Shown here: in pieces, positions 1-8,252 of the stretch | Layout: each line of letters opens with the position of its first letter | Numbering within the stretch: position 1 is the first letter of the stretch | Source: Stenotrophomonas maltophilia | Lineage (GTDB): Bacteria > Pseudomonadota > Gammaproteobacteria > Xanthomonadales > Xanthomonadaceae | Direction: 5' to 3' | DNA: 64,000 nt | NCBI RefSeq assembly: GCF_003205835.1 | Contig: NZ_CP029773.1 | Span: forward strand, 3,318,501-3,382,500 | Notes under the pieces: model-generated | The model's database searches: none | Told to the model about the DNA's origin: nothing | The model's input: only the letters and a program-made list of their open reading frames with translations | Program-made: the position numbers and the translations under genes

Positions 1-405
1 CCCAGCCACTTCGTCCTGCAGCAGCTGGACTACCTGGAGTACCTGGACATCTATCACCCGCTGATCCGCATGTTCCACGTCAAGGATGCGGAGTTCCGCC
101 CCAGCGGCCGCCAGGGCATCTATGGCGGCTATGCCGACTGGACCGAACGGGCCGGTCGCTTCCGCTCGCTGGGCGACGGCCAGGTCGATTTCAAGTCGAT
201 CTTCTCCAAGCTGGCCCAGTACGACTACCAGGGGTGGGCGACGCTGGAGTGGGAGTGCTGCCTGAAGGACCAGGAAGCCGGTGCACGCGAAGGCGCTGCA
301 TTCATCCGCGACCACATCATTCCGGTCACCGACAAGATCTTCGACGACTTCGCCGGTGCACCGATCAGCACCGCGCAGATGCAGCACATGCTCGGCATCG
401 CCTGA
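1..405 (+). CDS. sugar phosphate isomerase/epimerase family protein (3' part)
   Basis: The reading frame is open from the first base of the window, so the N-terminus is missing. The visible part (about 134 residues) contains MFHVKDAEF and, later, GDGQVDFKSIFSKLAQYDYQGWATLEWE. This is the C-terminal half of a xylose-isomerase-like TIM barrel (AP endonuclease family 2): the metal-binding His of the HVKD strand and the catalytic-region Glu of LEWE are present. Such proteins isomerise or epimerise sugars or inositol derivatives; the substrate cannot be read from this fragment. The next gene starts 21 bases downstream on the same strand, so they may be co-transcribed. Confidence 0.8.
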   Translation, partial: PSHFVLQQLDYLEYLDIYHPLIRMFHVKDAEFRPSGRQGIYGGYADWTERAGRFRSLGDGQVDFKSIFSKLAQYDYQGWATLEWECCLKDQEAGAREGAAFIRDHIIPVTDKIFDDFAGAPISTAQMQHMLGIA

Positions 406-426
406 GCCCCCACGGAGCACTCCCCC

Positions 427-1320
427 ATGACCACTTCCCTTTCCGCTGGCGCTGCCGGCGACGCTTCGCTGCGCCACCACTACCTGCGCATCGATGGCCA
501 GCGCGTGCATTGCGTGTCCGCGGGCCACGGTGAACCCGTGCTGCTGATTCCCGGCTGGCCGCAGACCTGGTACGCCTGGCGCCACGTACTGCACGCCCTG
601 GCCGAGGCCGGCTTCGAAGCGATTGCCGTGGATCCGCCGGGCATCGGCGAATCCGATCGCCCCGCCCACGGCTACGACACCGGCAGCGCCGCCGCCGTCC
701 TGCACCAGACCATGCAGGCGCTGGGCCACGACCGTTATCAGGTGGTCGGGCATGACATCGGCATGTGGATCGCCTATGCGCTGGCCAGCGACCAGCCGCA
801 GGCGGTGCGCCAGCTGGCCGTCACCGAAGCGGTGATTCCCGGCCTGGCCCCGGAACCGGGCATCTTTGCTGCACCCGCCGACAACATCTTCCTCTGGCAC
901 TTCATGTTCAACCAGGTGGCCGACCTGCCCGAGGCACTGATCAGTGGCCGCGAGCGCGCCTACCTGGAATTCATGTTCGATCGCTGGTCGTACCGCCGCG
1001 ATGCGGTGGCCGCCGACACCTACATTGCCGCCTACAGCCGTCCGGGCGCATTGCGCGCAGGTTTCGCCTGGTATCGCGCGATTCCGGAGACGATCCGCCA
1101 GAACAAGCAGCGTGCGCAGCGCCGCCTGCCAATGCCGGTACTGGCCATCGGCGCCGAGCACGCCACCGGCGATGCGCCGATGCTGACCCTGCAGCCACAT
1201 GCCGACGATGTACGCGGCAGCATCGTGCCGGGCTGCGGCCACTTCATCATGGAAGAAGCACCGCAGGCGTTCCTGGCGCAGTTGCTGCCCTTCCTGCTGG
1301 AGGCACGCCATGCTGCTTGA
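427..1320 (+). CDS. alpha/beta hydrolase, epoxide hydrolase-like
   Basis: A 297-residue alpha/beta-hydrolase. The oxyanion-loop motif PGWPQ is near residues 42-46. The nucleophile elbow GHDIG is near residues 108-112, with Asp instead of Ser, as in epoxide hydrolases and haloalkane dehalogenases. A C-terminal GCGHFIMEE supplies the catalytic His. No signal peptide, so it is probably cytoplasmic. The substrate is unknown. The Asp nucleophile favours epoxide hydrolysis over esterase activity. It overlaps the next hydrolase gene by 11 bases, so the two are probably translationally coupled. Confidence 0.8.
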   Translation: MTTSLSAGAAGDASLRHHYLRIDGQRVHCVSAGHGEPVLLIPGWPQTWYAWRHVLHALAEAGFEAIAVDPPGIGESDRPAHGYDTGSAAAVLHQTMQALGHDRYQVVGHDIGMWIAYALASDQPQAVRQLAVTEAVIPGLAPEPGIFAAPADNIFLWHFMFNQVADLPEALISGRERAYLEFMFDRWSYRRDAVAADTYIAAYSRPGALRAGFAWYRAIPETIRQNKQRAQRRLPMPVLAIGAEHATGDAPMLTLQPHADDVRGSIVPGCGHFIMEEAPQAFLAQLLPFLLEARHAA

Positions 1321-2236
1321 ACCGGCGCTGCAGGAGTTCGTCGACGCCGTCGCCGCCCATGCGCTGCCGGAAGACCTGCGCGAACTGCGGGTGATCAGCG
1401 AGAGCGCGCTGCCACAGTTGCAGGGAGCACCACAGGCCGTCGCACACGTGATCGAGCACACGGTAATCGCGCGCGACGGGCATGCGTTGGAGCTGCGTTT
1501 CTACACGCCGGAAGGGCTGCCCGATGGACCGGTACCGGCTCTGCTGTTCGCCCACGGTGGCGGCTGGTTCCAGTGCTCGCTGGCGGTCTATGACGGACCC
1601 TGCCGGGCATTGGCCAATGCCAGCGGCTGCGTGATCGCCGCGGTCGGCTACCGGCTGGCGCCGGAGCACCCGTTCCCGGTTCCCCTGCATGACGTCGCCG
1701 ACGCTTGGCGGTGGTTGCAGGCCAATGCGGATCGCCTCGGCCTGGACCCACAGCGCCTGGCAATCGGTGGCGACAGCGCCGGTGGCAATCTCGCCGCCGC
1801 CTGCTGCCTGCTGCTGCGCGAACGGGGCCTGCCGCAACCGTGCCACCAGTTGCTGCTGTACCCGGCGCTGGATGCTGGCATGGGCAGCGATTCCTATCGG
1901 GACTACGCCACGGGCTATTACCTCAGCGCTAAACTGATGCAGCGCTGCTGGCAGGCCTATCTGGGTGGTCTGGCCCAACCGTCGGCGCTGGCCTCGCCCG
2001 CCCACGCAACCGACCTGCAGGGGCTGGCACCAGCCACCATCCTCAGCTGCGAGCACGACCCGCTGCGCGACGAGGCCGAGCAGTACGCAGGGCGGCTGCA
2101 GGCGGCAGGTATCGACTGCACGCTGGAACGCCTGCCCGGGATGATCCACGCCTGCATCCACCTGCGCACGGTCAGTGCCAGCACTGACGTAGCGGTTCAG
2201 CGCGCGGGCGCCTTGCTGCGCCGGGCCCTACACTGA
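1310..2236 (+). CDS. alpha/beta hydrolase, hormone-sensitive-lipase-type esterase
   Basis: A 308-residue esterase of the HSL (family IV) type. HGGGW at about residues 82-86 forms the oxyanion hole, GDSAGG around Ser157 is the nucleophile elbow, and CEHDPLRDE then MIHACIHL carry the catalytic Asp and His. The frame is open further upstream, but I chose ATG 1310 because a TGGAGG Shine-Dalgarno sequence lies 6-7 bases before it and the family starts there. The start overlaps the end of the preceding hydrolase by 11 bases. It probably hydrolyses short acyl esters. It is the last protein gene before the tRNA-Ala. Confidence 0.82.
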   Translation: MLLEPALQEFVDAVAAHALPEDLRELRVISESALPQLQGAPQAVAHVIEHTVIARDGHALELRFYTPEGLPDGPVPALLFAHGGGWFQCSLAVYDGPCRALANASGCVIAAVGYRLAPEHPFPVPLHDVADAWRWLQANADRLGLDPQRLAIGGDSAGGNLAAACCLLLRERGLPQPCHQLLLYPALDAGMGSDSYRDYATGYYLSAKLMQRCWQAYLGGLAQPSALASPAHATDLQGLAPATILSCEHDPLRDEAEQYAGRLQAAGIDCTLERLPGMIHACIHLRTVSASTDVAVQRAGALLRRALH

Positions 2237-2330
2237 ACCGGATTAGGACGGTGGCAGGCCTTGTGCCGCCGCCGTCCCGGCCCGGCGCTTGGCAAGCCCG
2301 GCAGGCAGCGCTACACTGAAACCCTGCCGT

Positions 2331-2406
<76 letters not shown>

Positions 2407-2429
2407 CTAAATTTGCTTTATTTATCAAG

Positions 2430-2460
2430 AGGTTGGACAGGAAGCTGCCCAGCCTTTTTT
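2430..2460 (+). terminator. Rho-independent terminator after tRNA-Ala
   Basis: The arms AGGTTGGACAG and CTGCCCAGCCT pair (one G-U, one A-C mismatch) around a GAAG loop and are followed by a run of T. It sits 24 bases after the tRNA 3' end. Confidence 0.7.
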
Positions 2461-2535
2461 GTTGCTCCACGCCAGTCAATCCAAGCAAAAACAGGTCTTT
2501 CCAAGGATGGTTTTTCCCAACTTTTTCCCAAGGCC

Positions 2536-2997
2536 ATGACCGGCATCCTCCCTGTGCTGCGCGAAATGTTCCCCGGGAAGGCGATGCTGACCGTCGAGGA
2601 TGTGGCCCGCGTGCTCAACCGTACGGGTGCGGGCGGCTATGAGCAGACCCGAGATCAGCTTTCCAGAGGACTCATCGTCCCTGGACTGAGGAAGTTCGGC
2701 GGAAGCTGGTTGGTGCCCATCACCACCTTGGCGGCCGCACTCGATGGTCTGGTGGAGACCGACGGGACTGGCAGATCGACTCCAAAGGCCTTGCCCGCAA
2801 CACACACGGTGATCTCTGCAGAGCCGCTGGTACCTCGCCGAGCCGGTCGAATGCCTACCCGAGCCAAGCAGCGGCTCGAGCTTCAGCAAACCCGGGCCAG
2901 TCAGTTCTGGCCGCTGGTACTGTCAACCTTGAGGGGCTGGGAACTGGACGCCGCGCTTCCACCTCCGGCCGCCCCCCTTCCCCGAAATCCTTTCTGA
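2536..2997 (+). CDS. excisionase-like HTH protein
   Basis: A predicted 153-residue protein starting at ATG 2536, 130 bases after the tRNA-Ala. The N-terminal part has LTVEDVARVLNR, then a stretch rich in Arg and Gly and the segment RKFGGSWLVPITTLAAAL. This is the layout of the MerR/excisionase-type winged helix used by mobile-element Xis proteins and small regulators. The C-terminal half is basic and proline-rich and I do not recognise it. The frame is open back to 2368, but that extension would run through the tRNA and its terminator. The position next to the tRNA fits a leftover of an integrating element. No integrase is nearby. Confidence 0.5.
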   Translation: MTGILPVLREMFPGKAMLTVEDVARVLNRTGAGGYEQTRDQLSRGLIVPGLRKFGGSWLVPITTLAAALDGLVETDGTGRSTPKALPATHTVISAEPLVPRRAGRMPTRAKQRLELQQTRASQFWPLVLSTLRGWELDAALPPPAAPLPRNPF

Positions 2998-3053
2998 TAC
3001 GAACGCCAGAGCTTCACACGCCAATTTCTGCATTCACCTGGTCGGATGTCCTC

Positions 3054-3233
3054 GTGACGGCGCTGCAGTTGGTGGTGATCATGCTGGCCGAAGGGCGCCG
3101 CATCGAGATACCCCAGCGCTGGCTGCCGCTGTCGGCCCTGCTGGTAAGGCCCTCGCTGGCGCTGCCGCGCGCCGACCTGCTGCGCAAGCGCTTTCCGAGA
3201 ACAGCACCACGCCGTCTTTCCCCGGCCTCCTAA
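3054..3233 (+). CDS. short ORF, possible mobile-element remnant
   Basis: A GTG-started 59-codon frame encoding a segment with EGRRIEIPQRW and a basic tail. I do not recognise it with confidence. GRRIEI recalls IHF-beta-like proteins, but the expected continuation is absent. A 29-codon frame at 3256-3345 (starting MRQWLNPF) follows on the same strand. Both could be fragments of integrative-element genes. No strong ribosome binding site is seen. Confidence 0.2.
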   Translation: MTALQLVVIMLAEGRRIEIPQRWLPLSALLVRPSLALPRADLLRKRFPRTAPRRLSPAS

Positions 3234-3563
3234 GGACACCAAGTGGCAGTCACTAGATGCGCCAGTGGCTCAACCCTTTCCACAGTGAGAAGCCGCATGG
3301 GCTGATCGAGATCCCGACAACGGCGCTGCCGCGGTTCGGCCCCTGAGCCGCCTTGACTTTCATCATCGCCCGCCCCTCCCTCTTCATGGCCGAGAGGCGC
3401 TGCACGCGCTTTTCCCAGTGACCGAACTTCCGATCTCTTTCAGTGCGACTCCAATGCCCGAGACTACGGCGGCTTTGGTTAGAATCCGATCCGAAGGGCC
3501 GATTGTAGATAGAGCCCTGACGCCAAGAGACAGACGGGTTAGGCAACCCATACAGGGGAAAAC
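3234..3563. other. intergenic stretch upstream of the YaaW-like module
   Basis: About 330 bases with no convincing gene apart from the 29-codon frame at 3256-3345. The last 100 bases should hold the promoter of the downstream pair. I could not assign -35/-10 boxes with confidence. AGGGGAA lies just before the ATG at 3564 as a ribosome binding site. Confidence 0.4.
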
Positions 3564-4268
3564 ATGGATTTCAGCGTTCCACGAAACCGGCCGTTGGCCG
3601 AGCTTCTTTCTCAAGCTGGCAGTGAAGATCTGGACGTCCTGGCTGACTTGATCACCGACTACGGCAAGGGACGGCTAGCGCTCGACTCTGGCATCAAAGC
3701 GCTCATCGTTGACCGAAAGGCCGCGGGGACCCTTCAGTCGATTGCTGATGTGCTGGAAAAGGAGATCTGCACCTTTGGCGGCAACACTCTGATGAACACC
3801 TACCGGTCCTCCGGGGTCGAATACCCGGAGCTGGCCAAAGACGTTGCTAAAAAGCTGGCTGGCAAGATCCCAGAGGACGCCGACGTCTATGCTCTCGAAG
3901 AGTTGGCCCTTGCGGGGGCCCTCGGGAAATATTCGCCCGACGATTCAACTGCAGAGGGCGCTGGCGAGACCACGCCAAACTCGGTCATCGACAAGGTCGT
4001 GCAACAACTGGTTCAGAACGCAGGGACGGCAGCAGGCTTGGCCTCGGCTGGCGGGGTCGCAGGCTTTGCATCCGCTTTGGGCGCTCGTGCGGCATCGTTT
4101 GTCGCGGGCCCTGTCGCTGTTGGGGCGGCGGGATACTCACTCTACGAAGCGACAGGCCCAGCATTCCGCATTACAGTCCCAGCTGTTCTCCAGATCGCAA
4201 AGATTCGTCGTAAGCGCATTGACGCTGATTTCCAACACTATTCTGAGAGGCTGAAAGCATGTCTGTGA
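3564..4268 (+). CDS. YaaW-like (UPF0174 / DUF3944-type) protein
   Basis: A 234-residue protein of no known biochemical function. It resembles Escherichia coli YaaW in two places. FGGNTLMNTYRSSG near residues 71-84 corresponds to the FGGDSIANKLRGHG region. AFRITVPAVLQIAKIRR near residues 200-216 corresponds to AYRVTIPAVLQIACLRR. Between them, residues about 153-192 form a long Gly/Ala-rich hydrophobic stretch that could insert into or lie on a membrane. The preceding linker (residues 122-140) is acidic. The stop codon lies inside the next gene (10-base overlap), so the two are translationally coupled. The resemblance is from memory of the family; the function is unknown, and a role in phage defence is only an inference from context. 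Confidence 0.7.
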   Translation: MDFSVPRNRPLAELLSQAGSEDLDVLADLITDYGKGRLALDSGIKALIVDRKAAGTLQSIADVLEKEICTFGGNTLMNTYRSSGVEYPELAKDVAKKLAGKIPEDADVYALEELALAGALGKYSPDDSTAEGAGETTPNSVIDKVVQQLVQNAGTAAGLASAGGVAGFASALGARAASFVAGPVAVGAAGYSLYEATGPAFRITVPAVLQIAKIRRKRIDADFQHYSERLKACL

Positions 4269-5227
4269 CCAATGCAGAGCTGGCGCGTGACCTGCCCAAG
4301 CTTCAAGACATCCTTGTGCGTATCGCTTCTGGAGAGCTGAACGTTCTTGGAGGCGTGGTGCGATACGCCGCGGGGACTGGCAAGGGGGGCCAGATCGCCG
4401 CGCACCTTGTATTCCCGAGCGACCCGCAGCAGGCCCAGCAGAGCATTTCCCAACTGCAGGCCACCATGCAACAAAGGATGGGCAACCTTCAGGGCGGCAT
4501 GGATGTCCTCCAACAGAGCATGGGTTCACTTCAAGCACTACAGATGGCCAACCTCGCCATGGCTGGCTTGAATCTGGCCGTCACGACCGCGGGCTTCGTC
4601 ATCGTTTGCAAGAAGCTGAACAAGATCAGCGGCCAGATCGAAGCGCAGTCAGCCGGCATCGCTCAAACACTTCAAATGGTCAGCGAAGCCCACGAACACA
4701 GCTTGCTGATGGATGAGGCGAGGTTTCGTGGCTTGGTGCTCGCCTGCGAGCAGCACTTTGAGGAGGACGATATCGAGCTCCTCAAGCACAAGATTCAGGA
4801 CTTCCATGAGCAATACCAGTTCACCAAGCTGGTGTTGCAACGCCACGCCGTCAAAGCAGCAAGCAACGTGGACCGCCTGATTGACATCCAGGTGCTCCAA
4901 GACCGCTTGGTGAACCTTGGGCTGTTCCTCGCCCAAGTTCAAATCAAGGTGGGTGCTCGTAAGCGCGGCCAAGAAACTCTTCAGAACCTCGCACAAGACC
5001 TTGATGAGCTCAACGGAAACCGCGTCAAGGCCCTGATTTCTGATCGAGACCTATCCTTCCGCATCACCGAAGACCAGCTGGGCCACGTAGTTTCGTTCAT
5101 TGAGAGCGGAAAGCAGACGATCCCAGCCCTGACGTATCAAGCCGATCTCCTCGGGGTCGAACACTTCGATATCGATGCCGTAAACGACGCCTCGATGGCA
5201 GGCGACATCGTGGTGATCGCGGCATAG
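4259..5227 (+). CDS. coiled-coil protein with a membrane-like segment, partner of the YaaW-like protein
   Basis: A 322-residue protein that I do not recognise as a named family. Residues about 55-95 are rich in Gln and Met (PQQAQQSISQLQ, LQQSMGSLQ) and likely form a coiled coil. Residues about 97-117 (MANLAMAGLNLAVTTAGFVIV) form one hydrophobic, membrane-spanning-like helix, followed by the basic CKKLNK. The C-terminal two thirds is a charged, mostly helical domain. There is no signal peptide. Its ATG overlaps the end of the YaaW-like gene, so the two proteins are probably made in fixed ratio and act together. A strong terminator follows, so the module is a self-contained two-gene unit. Confidence 0.65.
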   Translation: MSVTNAELARDLPKLQDILVRIASGELNVLGGVVRYAAGTGKGGQIAAHLVFPSDPQQAQQSISQLQATMQQRMGNLQGGMDVLQQSMGSLQALQMANLAMAGLNLAVTTAGFVIVCKKLNKISGQIEAQSAGIAQTLQMVSEAHEHSLLMDEARFRGLVLACEQHFEEDDIELLKHKIQDFHEQYQFTKLVLQRHAVKAASNVDRLIDIQVLQDRLVNLGLFLAQVQIKVGARKRGQETLQNLAQDLDELNGNRVKALISDRDLSFRITEDQLGHVVSFIESGKQTIPALTYQADLLGVEHFDIDAVNDASMAGDIVVIAA

Positions 5228-5321
5228 CTTCCCAGATTGACTTTCAATCTTTGCATGCTATTCCTTGCAACGAGGCAGGGACTTTAGTCCCTAGCCTCTC
5301 TAAGCCCTCGGCAGCAGGCCT

Positions 5322-5352
5322 CCTCCCCCGGCTGTTCGGGGGCTTTCTTTTA
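5322..5352 (+). terminator. terminator closing the YaaW-like module
   Basis: CCCCCG/CGGGGG arms around GCTGTT, followed by CTTTCTTTT, about 100 bases after the stop of the second gene. Confidence 0.75.
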
Positions 5353-5420
5353 GCTCGCTTGCGCTTTCCTGGAAATCCACTACCCCTGAAAGCATCCAAT
5401 GATCTTTCTGGGAGGAACGC

Positions 5421-5645
5421 ATGCAACCCCGCTTTGCAATCGCCGCCGCTCTGGCCTGTCTGGCCTTGGCTGGGTGTTCGACCGTCCAGCCCATATCCCA
5501 GCCGCTCCCCGCCTGGGCTCACCAACACCCAAAATCGCATGGCGCTATCCACCGCTTCTTCCATCCGAAGAGCGAGCGAGGGGTTCTACCCCGGGTTCTA
5601 CCCCGTTTTCACGGACACTTACAAGAAGGCCGATTCAGGCCATGA
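5421..5645 (+). pseudogene. truncated lipoprotein gene, possibly an Rz1-like spanin remnant
   Basis: The start ATG follows GGGAGGAA. The first 20 residues are a lipoprotein signal peptide ending in LALAGC, so the mature protein would start at that Cys and be lipidated. The following STVQPISQPLPAWA is proline-rich, as in phage outer-membrane spanin subunits (Rz1). After that the frame (about 74 codons in all) runs into a tandem repeat of GGGTTCTACCCC and the end of an IS3-type element, and reads nonsense. I infer a gene cut by the insertion sequence. The Rz1 assignment is tentative. Confidence 0.4.
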
Positions 5646-5714
5646 GGAGTGTTCATGTCAAAGCGTAGGAAGTTCAGTGCCGAGTTCAAGCGTGGTGCGG
5701 TTGAGCAGCTGCGC
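5594..5714 (+). mobile_element. IS3-family insertion sequence remnant (left end plus start of orfA)
   Basis: The frame from ATG 5655 begins MSKRRKFSAEFKRGAVEQLR, the N-terminus of an IS3-family OrfA transposase with its helix-turn-helix start. After about 20 codons the homology stops. The upstream bases (TTTTCACGGACACTTACAAG) look like the terminal inverted repeat. The rest of orfA, all of orfB and the right end are missing, so the element is dead. Its cut end lies inside the last codons of the minus-strand membrane gene. The exact element boundaries are estimated. Confidence 0.65.
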
Positions 5715-6093
5715 CTCCACCGCCTTCGGCCGAGCATCCCAATGCGTTCTCCGCCTCCAAACGCGTGACGTAGCGCTGCGGGTTAGGATTTTGCGGCACC
5801 TCGCCACCACCTAGCCACCGCTGAAGCTTCGGCAAGAACAGTTCCCTGACCGTCATGGCAATCCAGGAAAGCAAGCCCGCGCCCACGGTCATTGTTACGC
5901 TGTAAGCAAGAACCAACAGTAGCAAAGACCCTGGACGCGACGCGAGGTCATCCCACTTGAAAGACCAAAGGTTGCCGCCCATCGTCAGCGCCAAGAGCAC
6001 ATCCAAAAGCACTGCAAACGCCAACAGCGAAAGCGCAACACGGAAGTCGCGAAGCTTCTCCAGCAAGTTGAGATTTGCAGCATCGAAGGACAT
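5686..6093 (-). pseudogene. membrane protein gene, 3' end replaced by IS sequence
   Basis: The frame begins MSFDAANLNLLEKL and has two strong hydrophobic segments, about residues 18-38 (ALSLLAFAVLLDVLLALTMG) and 53-78 (PGSLLLLVLAYSVTMTVGAGLLSWIA), then an amphipathic RELFLPKLQRWL. The last residues are encoded by the complement of the IS3 orfA fragment, so the native C-terminus is lost. I do not recognise the family. It may have followed the small membrane gene upstream on the same strand. Confidence 0.45.
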
Positions 6094-6360
6094 GGGGTCA
6101 GTTCCAGAGGGTGAGCCTCAGTGTGCCCCTTCGGCGTCTCAGGCGCTGCGATCGTCTTCCAGCTGCGTTCCGAACCGGGTGCAGCACTGCCTTGGAAATG
6201 CTCAACTGAGTCGACAAGATCATCCGCTTTGGCATGATCAACGAAGGACAGAAACCAGATCGTCGCCACTAGCGCCAGAGTGAGCCAGTCCTCCAAGAGA
6301 CTCTCCCAGCAGGCACCATCCTCGCTACGTCTCGCGTAACGGCGGGGGCTTCCACTAGTC
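5985..6360 (-). CDS. possible small membrane protein
   Basis: A minus-strand frame from ATG 6360 (MTSGSPRRY) with one hydrophobic helix, LTLALVATIWFLSFVD, then an acidic stretch. Its 3' part overlaps the next membrane gene by more than 100 bases in another frame, so it may be shorter or frameshifted. Unknown family; it is reported because the hydrophobic segment is clear. Confidence 0.25.
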
Positions 6361-6416
6361 ATGCAAAGTGAATCTTTGGCGTCGGTTGCACTTCTGGCTC
6401 TCAATCGGTGCTGCAT

Positions 6417-7200
6417 CCATCGGCCAGTTGCGACCTCCTCTGTGGCGTCAGATGCCCGGAGCTCATGGAGATCTTTGGCGCTGGATCCCTACGACATCCT
6501 GGCGGCGGACTTGAGCAAACAACCGAGCACTGGAAATATGTTGACGGTGGGAAGGAGGGTTCGCCTTCGAGCAATCGCGCTCACGTAGGGGACGATTTGA
6601 GCTGCGTTAGCACAATCCTGCCTACGCAGTGGGCAATGCACTTGGCGCCTCACTGCGCCCGATGCCGCTTGCGATCTTTAGATTATTCCGCCCGTCGGGC
6701 CCACCGGCCAACTTTTAGCTTTCCTGAGCCCTGTCTCGCAGATGGTATCTAACGTTGGTGTCCTCTGCGCCAACGCCGAGGTGTGCAACGTCGGTGCGTC
6801 GTTCGCCTCAGTCGAAGACATACCGAAGGCCGATCACCGGCGCGTCGCTGCCGAAACCCATGTGTACCATTGCGGCGCACGGGGCTCCTTTGCTGCCTTG
6901 TGGTTGGACCGACCATGACCTCGGCAAGTATCCGCGGCTCGGCCACCAGGACGAACGGGCACGACGTTGTGCGGCGCCGCGTACGGCGGAATTGAATACT
7001 TCTCATCAGGAACTTACAGAGTGAGCGCGAGCAGTCGACCACTCAAGCGGGCATCAATGGGCGCTAGCTACGCAGATCGCACCACCAGTCTGGCGGCATC
7101 TCGGCCTGTGAGACGGCCTCCCCCCAGAATGCGTCGGGAGCCCGTCAGTACCGATCTAAGAGCCCCCCCGTTACGTGTAACATACGAAGGATAGGCCTGA
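6417..7200. other. about 800 bases without a recognisable gene
   Basis: Open frames here are short, on both strands, and have no recognisable domain, signal or ribosome binding site. Part of it (about 6.4-6.7 kb) looks less GC-rich than the flanking chromosome. It is probably decayed island DNA between the IS remnant and the NdpA-like module. An imperfect palindrome, GTTACGTGTAAC at 7170-7181, lies 57 bases before the next gene and could be an operator. Confidence 0.5.
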
Positions 7201-7237
7201 AAGGTCCGAGACATTTAGCCAGGGAACGGGGGAAGCC

Positions 7238-8251
7238 ATGGAAATCCTGAATGCGGTCGCGCACAAAGTAAACAAAGACAGAGGCGTGAAGGGGGCGAGC
7301 CTTGCTGAGGCCAAGGGCGAGCTCGCACGGACGGACGAGCTTAACTCGTTGATGCTCACGCTCCTCGACAGCTATAACAATCGCAGCTCCAGATTTGCCG
7401 GGTCATTTGAGGAGGACGAGGACAACTACCGGTTCAGCGTCCATCTCAGGGATCATTTGGATGGAAAGACAAGCTTCATCGATTTCTCGATTCATGCTGG
7501 CCGTCGCTTGGTTGTCTCGATGAACGACGTCATCTTTGCCGGCGGCGGCTACATGCTGCTGCTTCGATATACGCATCAGCAGAGAGACATGCTGATGGTC
7601 GCGAAGTTGAACCCTCAGTCCGGCGCCATCTTTTCTGACGATCTCGACAAGGTCGTTCGGGCACCATACCTGAACTTGGATCGCCTCCAAGTCGCCGCCC
7701 GAATCGATCTGGCAGCTTGGCTGGCGGGCGGACAACGCTACCTGAGCTTCGTCCTCAAGAAGAACAAGGACGATGGCCCGTCCGACTACTTCCAGGATTT
7801 CGTCGGCTGCAAGGTGGATCAGGACTCCAAAGTAGAATCGAAAAAACTTGTGCTCGTTGTCAAAGATTTCGCCAGCAGCTTGGTGGATGCAGAAGCAATG
7901 CCGGCCGGAGACGTGCCCGACCTTCAGCGCCGGGCCTTCGATTACGTTGAAAGTTTGAGGAAAAGCGACTCACCTCGTCTCGACGACTTCGAGGGCCTGG
8001 CGAATGCGATCTGGCCCGACGAGCCGACAGCTTTCCTGCACTTCCTCAATGGCCACGAAAGCGCCCCATCTGCGGGGTTCCTCCCCGATGCCACGTCGAT
8101 AAAGGCGCTGTCTGACATCAACTACAAGAGCAAAGAACTCTCGCTCAAGATGACCTACACCTTTAAGCAGGGTCACGTCCACCTGGACGGAACCACTGTC
8201 ATCATCAAGCAGGCTCCTGAAAAATTGATCCAAGAGCTCAACGAGTCCTGA
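7238..8251 (+). CDS. nucleoid-associated protein, NdpA/YejK family
   Basis: A 337-residue protein, the usual length for the 37-kDa NdpA/YejK nucleoid-associated family. The diagnostic core is at about residues 144-191: YLNLDRLQVAARIDLAAW, then QRYLSFV, then SDYFQDFVGC, matching the family's ARIDL...RYL.F...DFF.DF.G pattern. Family members bind nucleoid DNA. Here the gene is not in its usual housekeeping place: it is in an island, behind a GGGGGAAG ribosome binding site, and only one base separates its stop from the next start. I infer a DNA-binding or sensing role inside a two-gene module. A paralogue of the core yejK is equally possible. Confidence 0.75.
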   Translation: MEILNAVAHKVNKDRGVKGASLAEAKGELARTDELNSLMLTLLDSYNNRSSRFAGSFEEDEDNYRFSVHLRDHLDGKTSFIDFSIHAGRRLVVSMNDVIFAGGGYMLLLRYTHQQRDMLMVAKLNPQSGAIFSDDLDKVVRAPYLNLDRLQVAARIDLAAWLAGGQRYLSFVLKKNKDDGPSDYFQDFVGCKVDQDSKVESKKLVLVVKDFASSLVDAEAMPAGDVPDLQRRAFDYVESLRKSDSPRLDDFEGLANAIWPDEPTAFLHFLNGHESAPSAGFLPDATSIKALSDINYKSKELSLKMTYTFKQGHVHLDGTTVIIKQAPEKLIQELNES

Positions 8252-8252
8252 C

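Noticed and set aside
6408..7194. Short frames in the gene-free stretch
   Set aside because: No domain, no ribosome binding site and low-complexity Arg/Ser/Pro-rich products on both strands.
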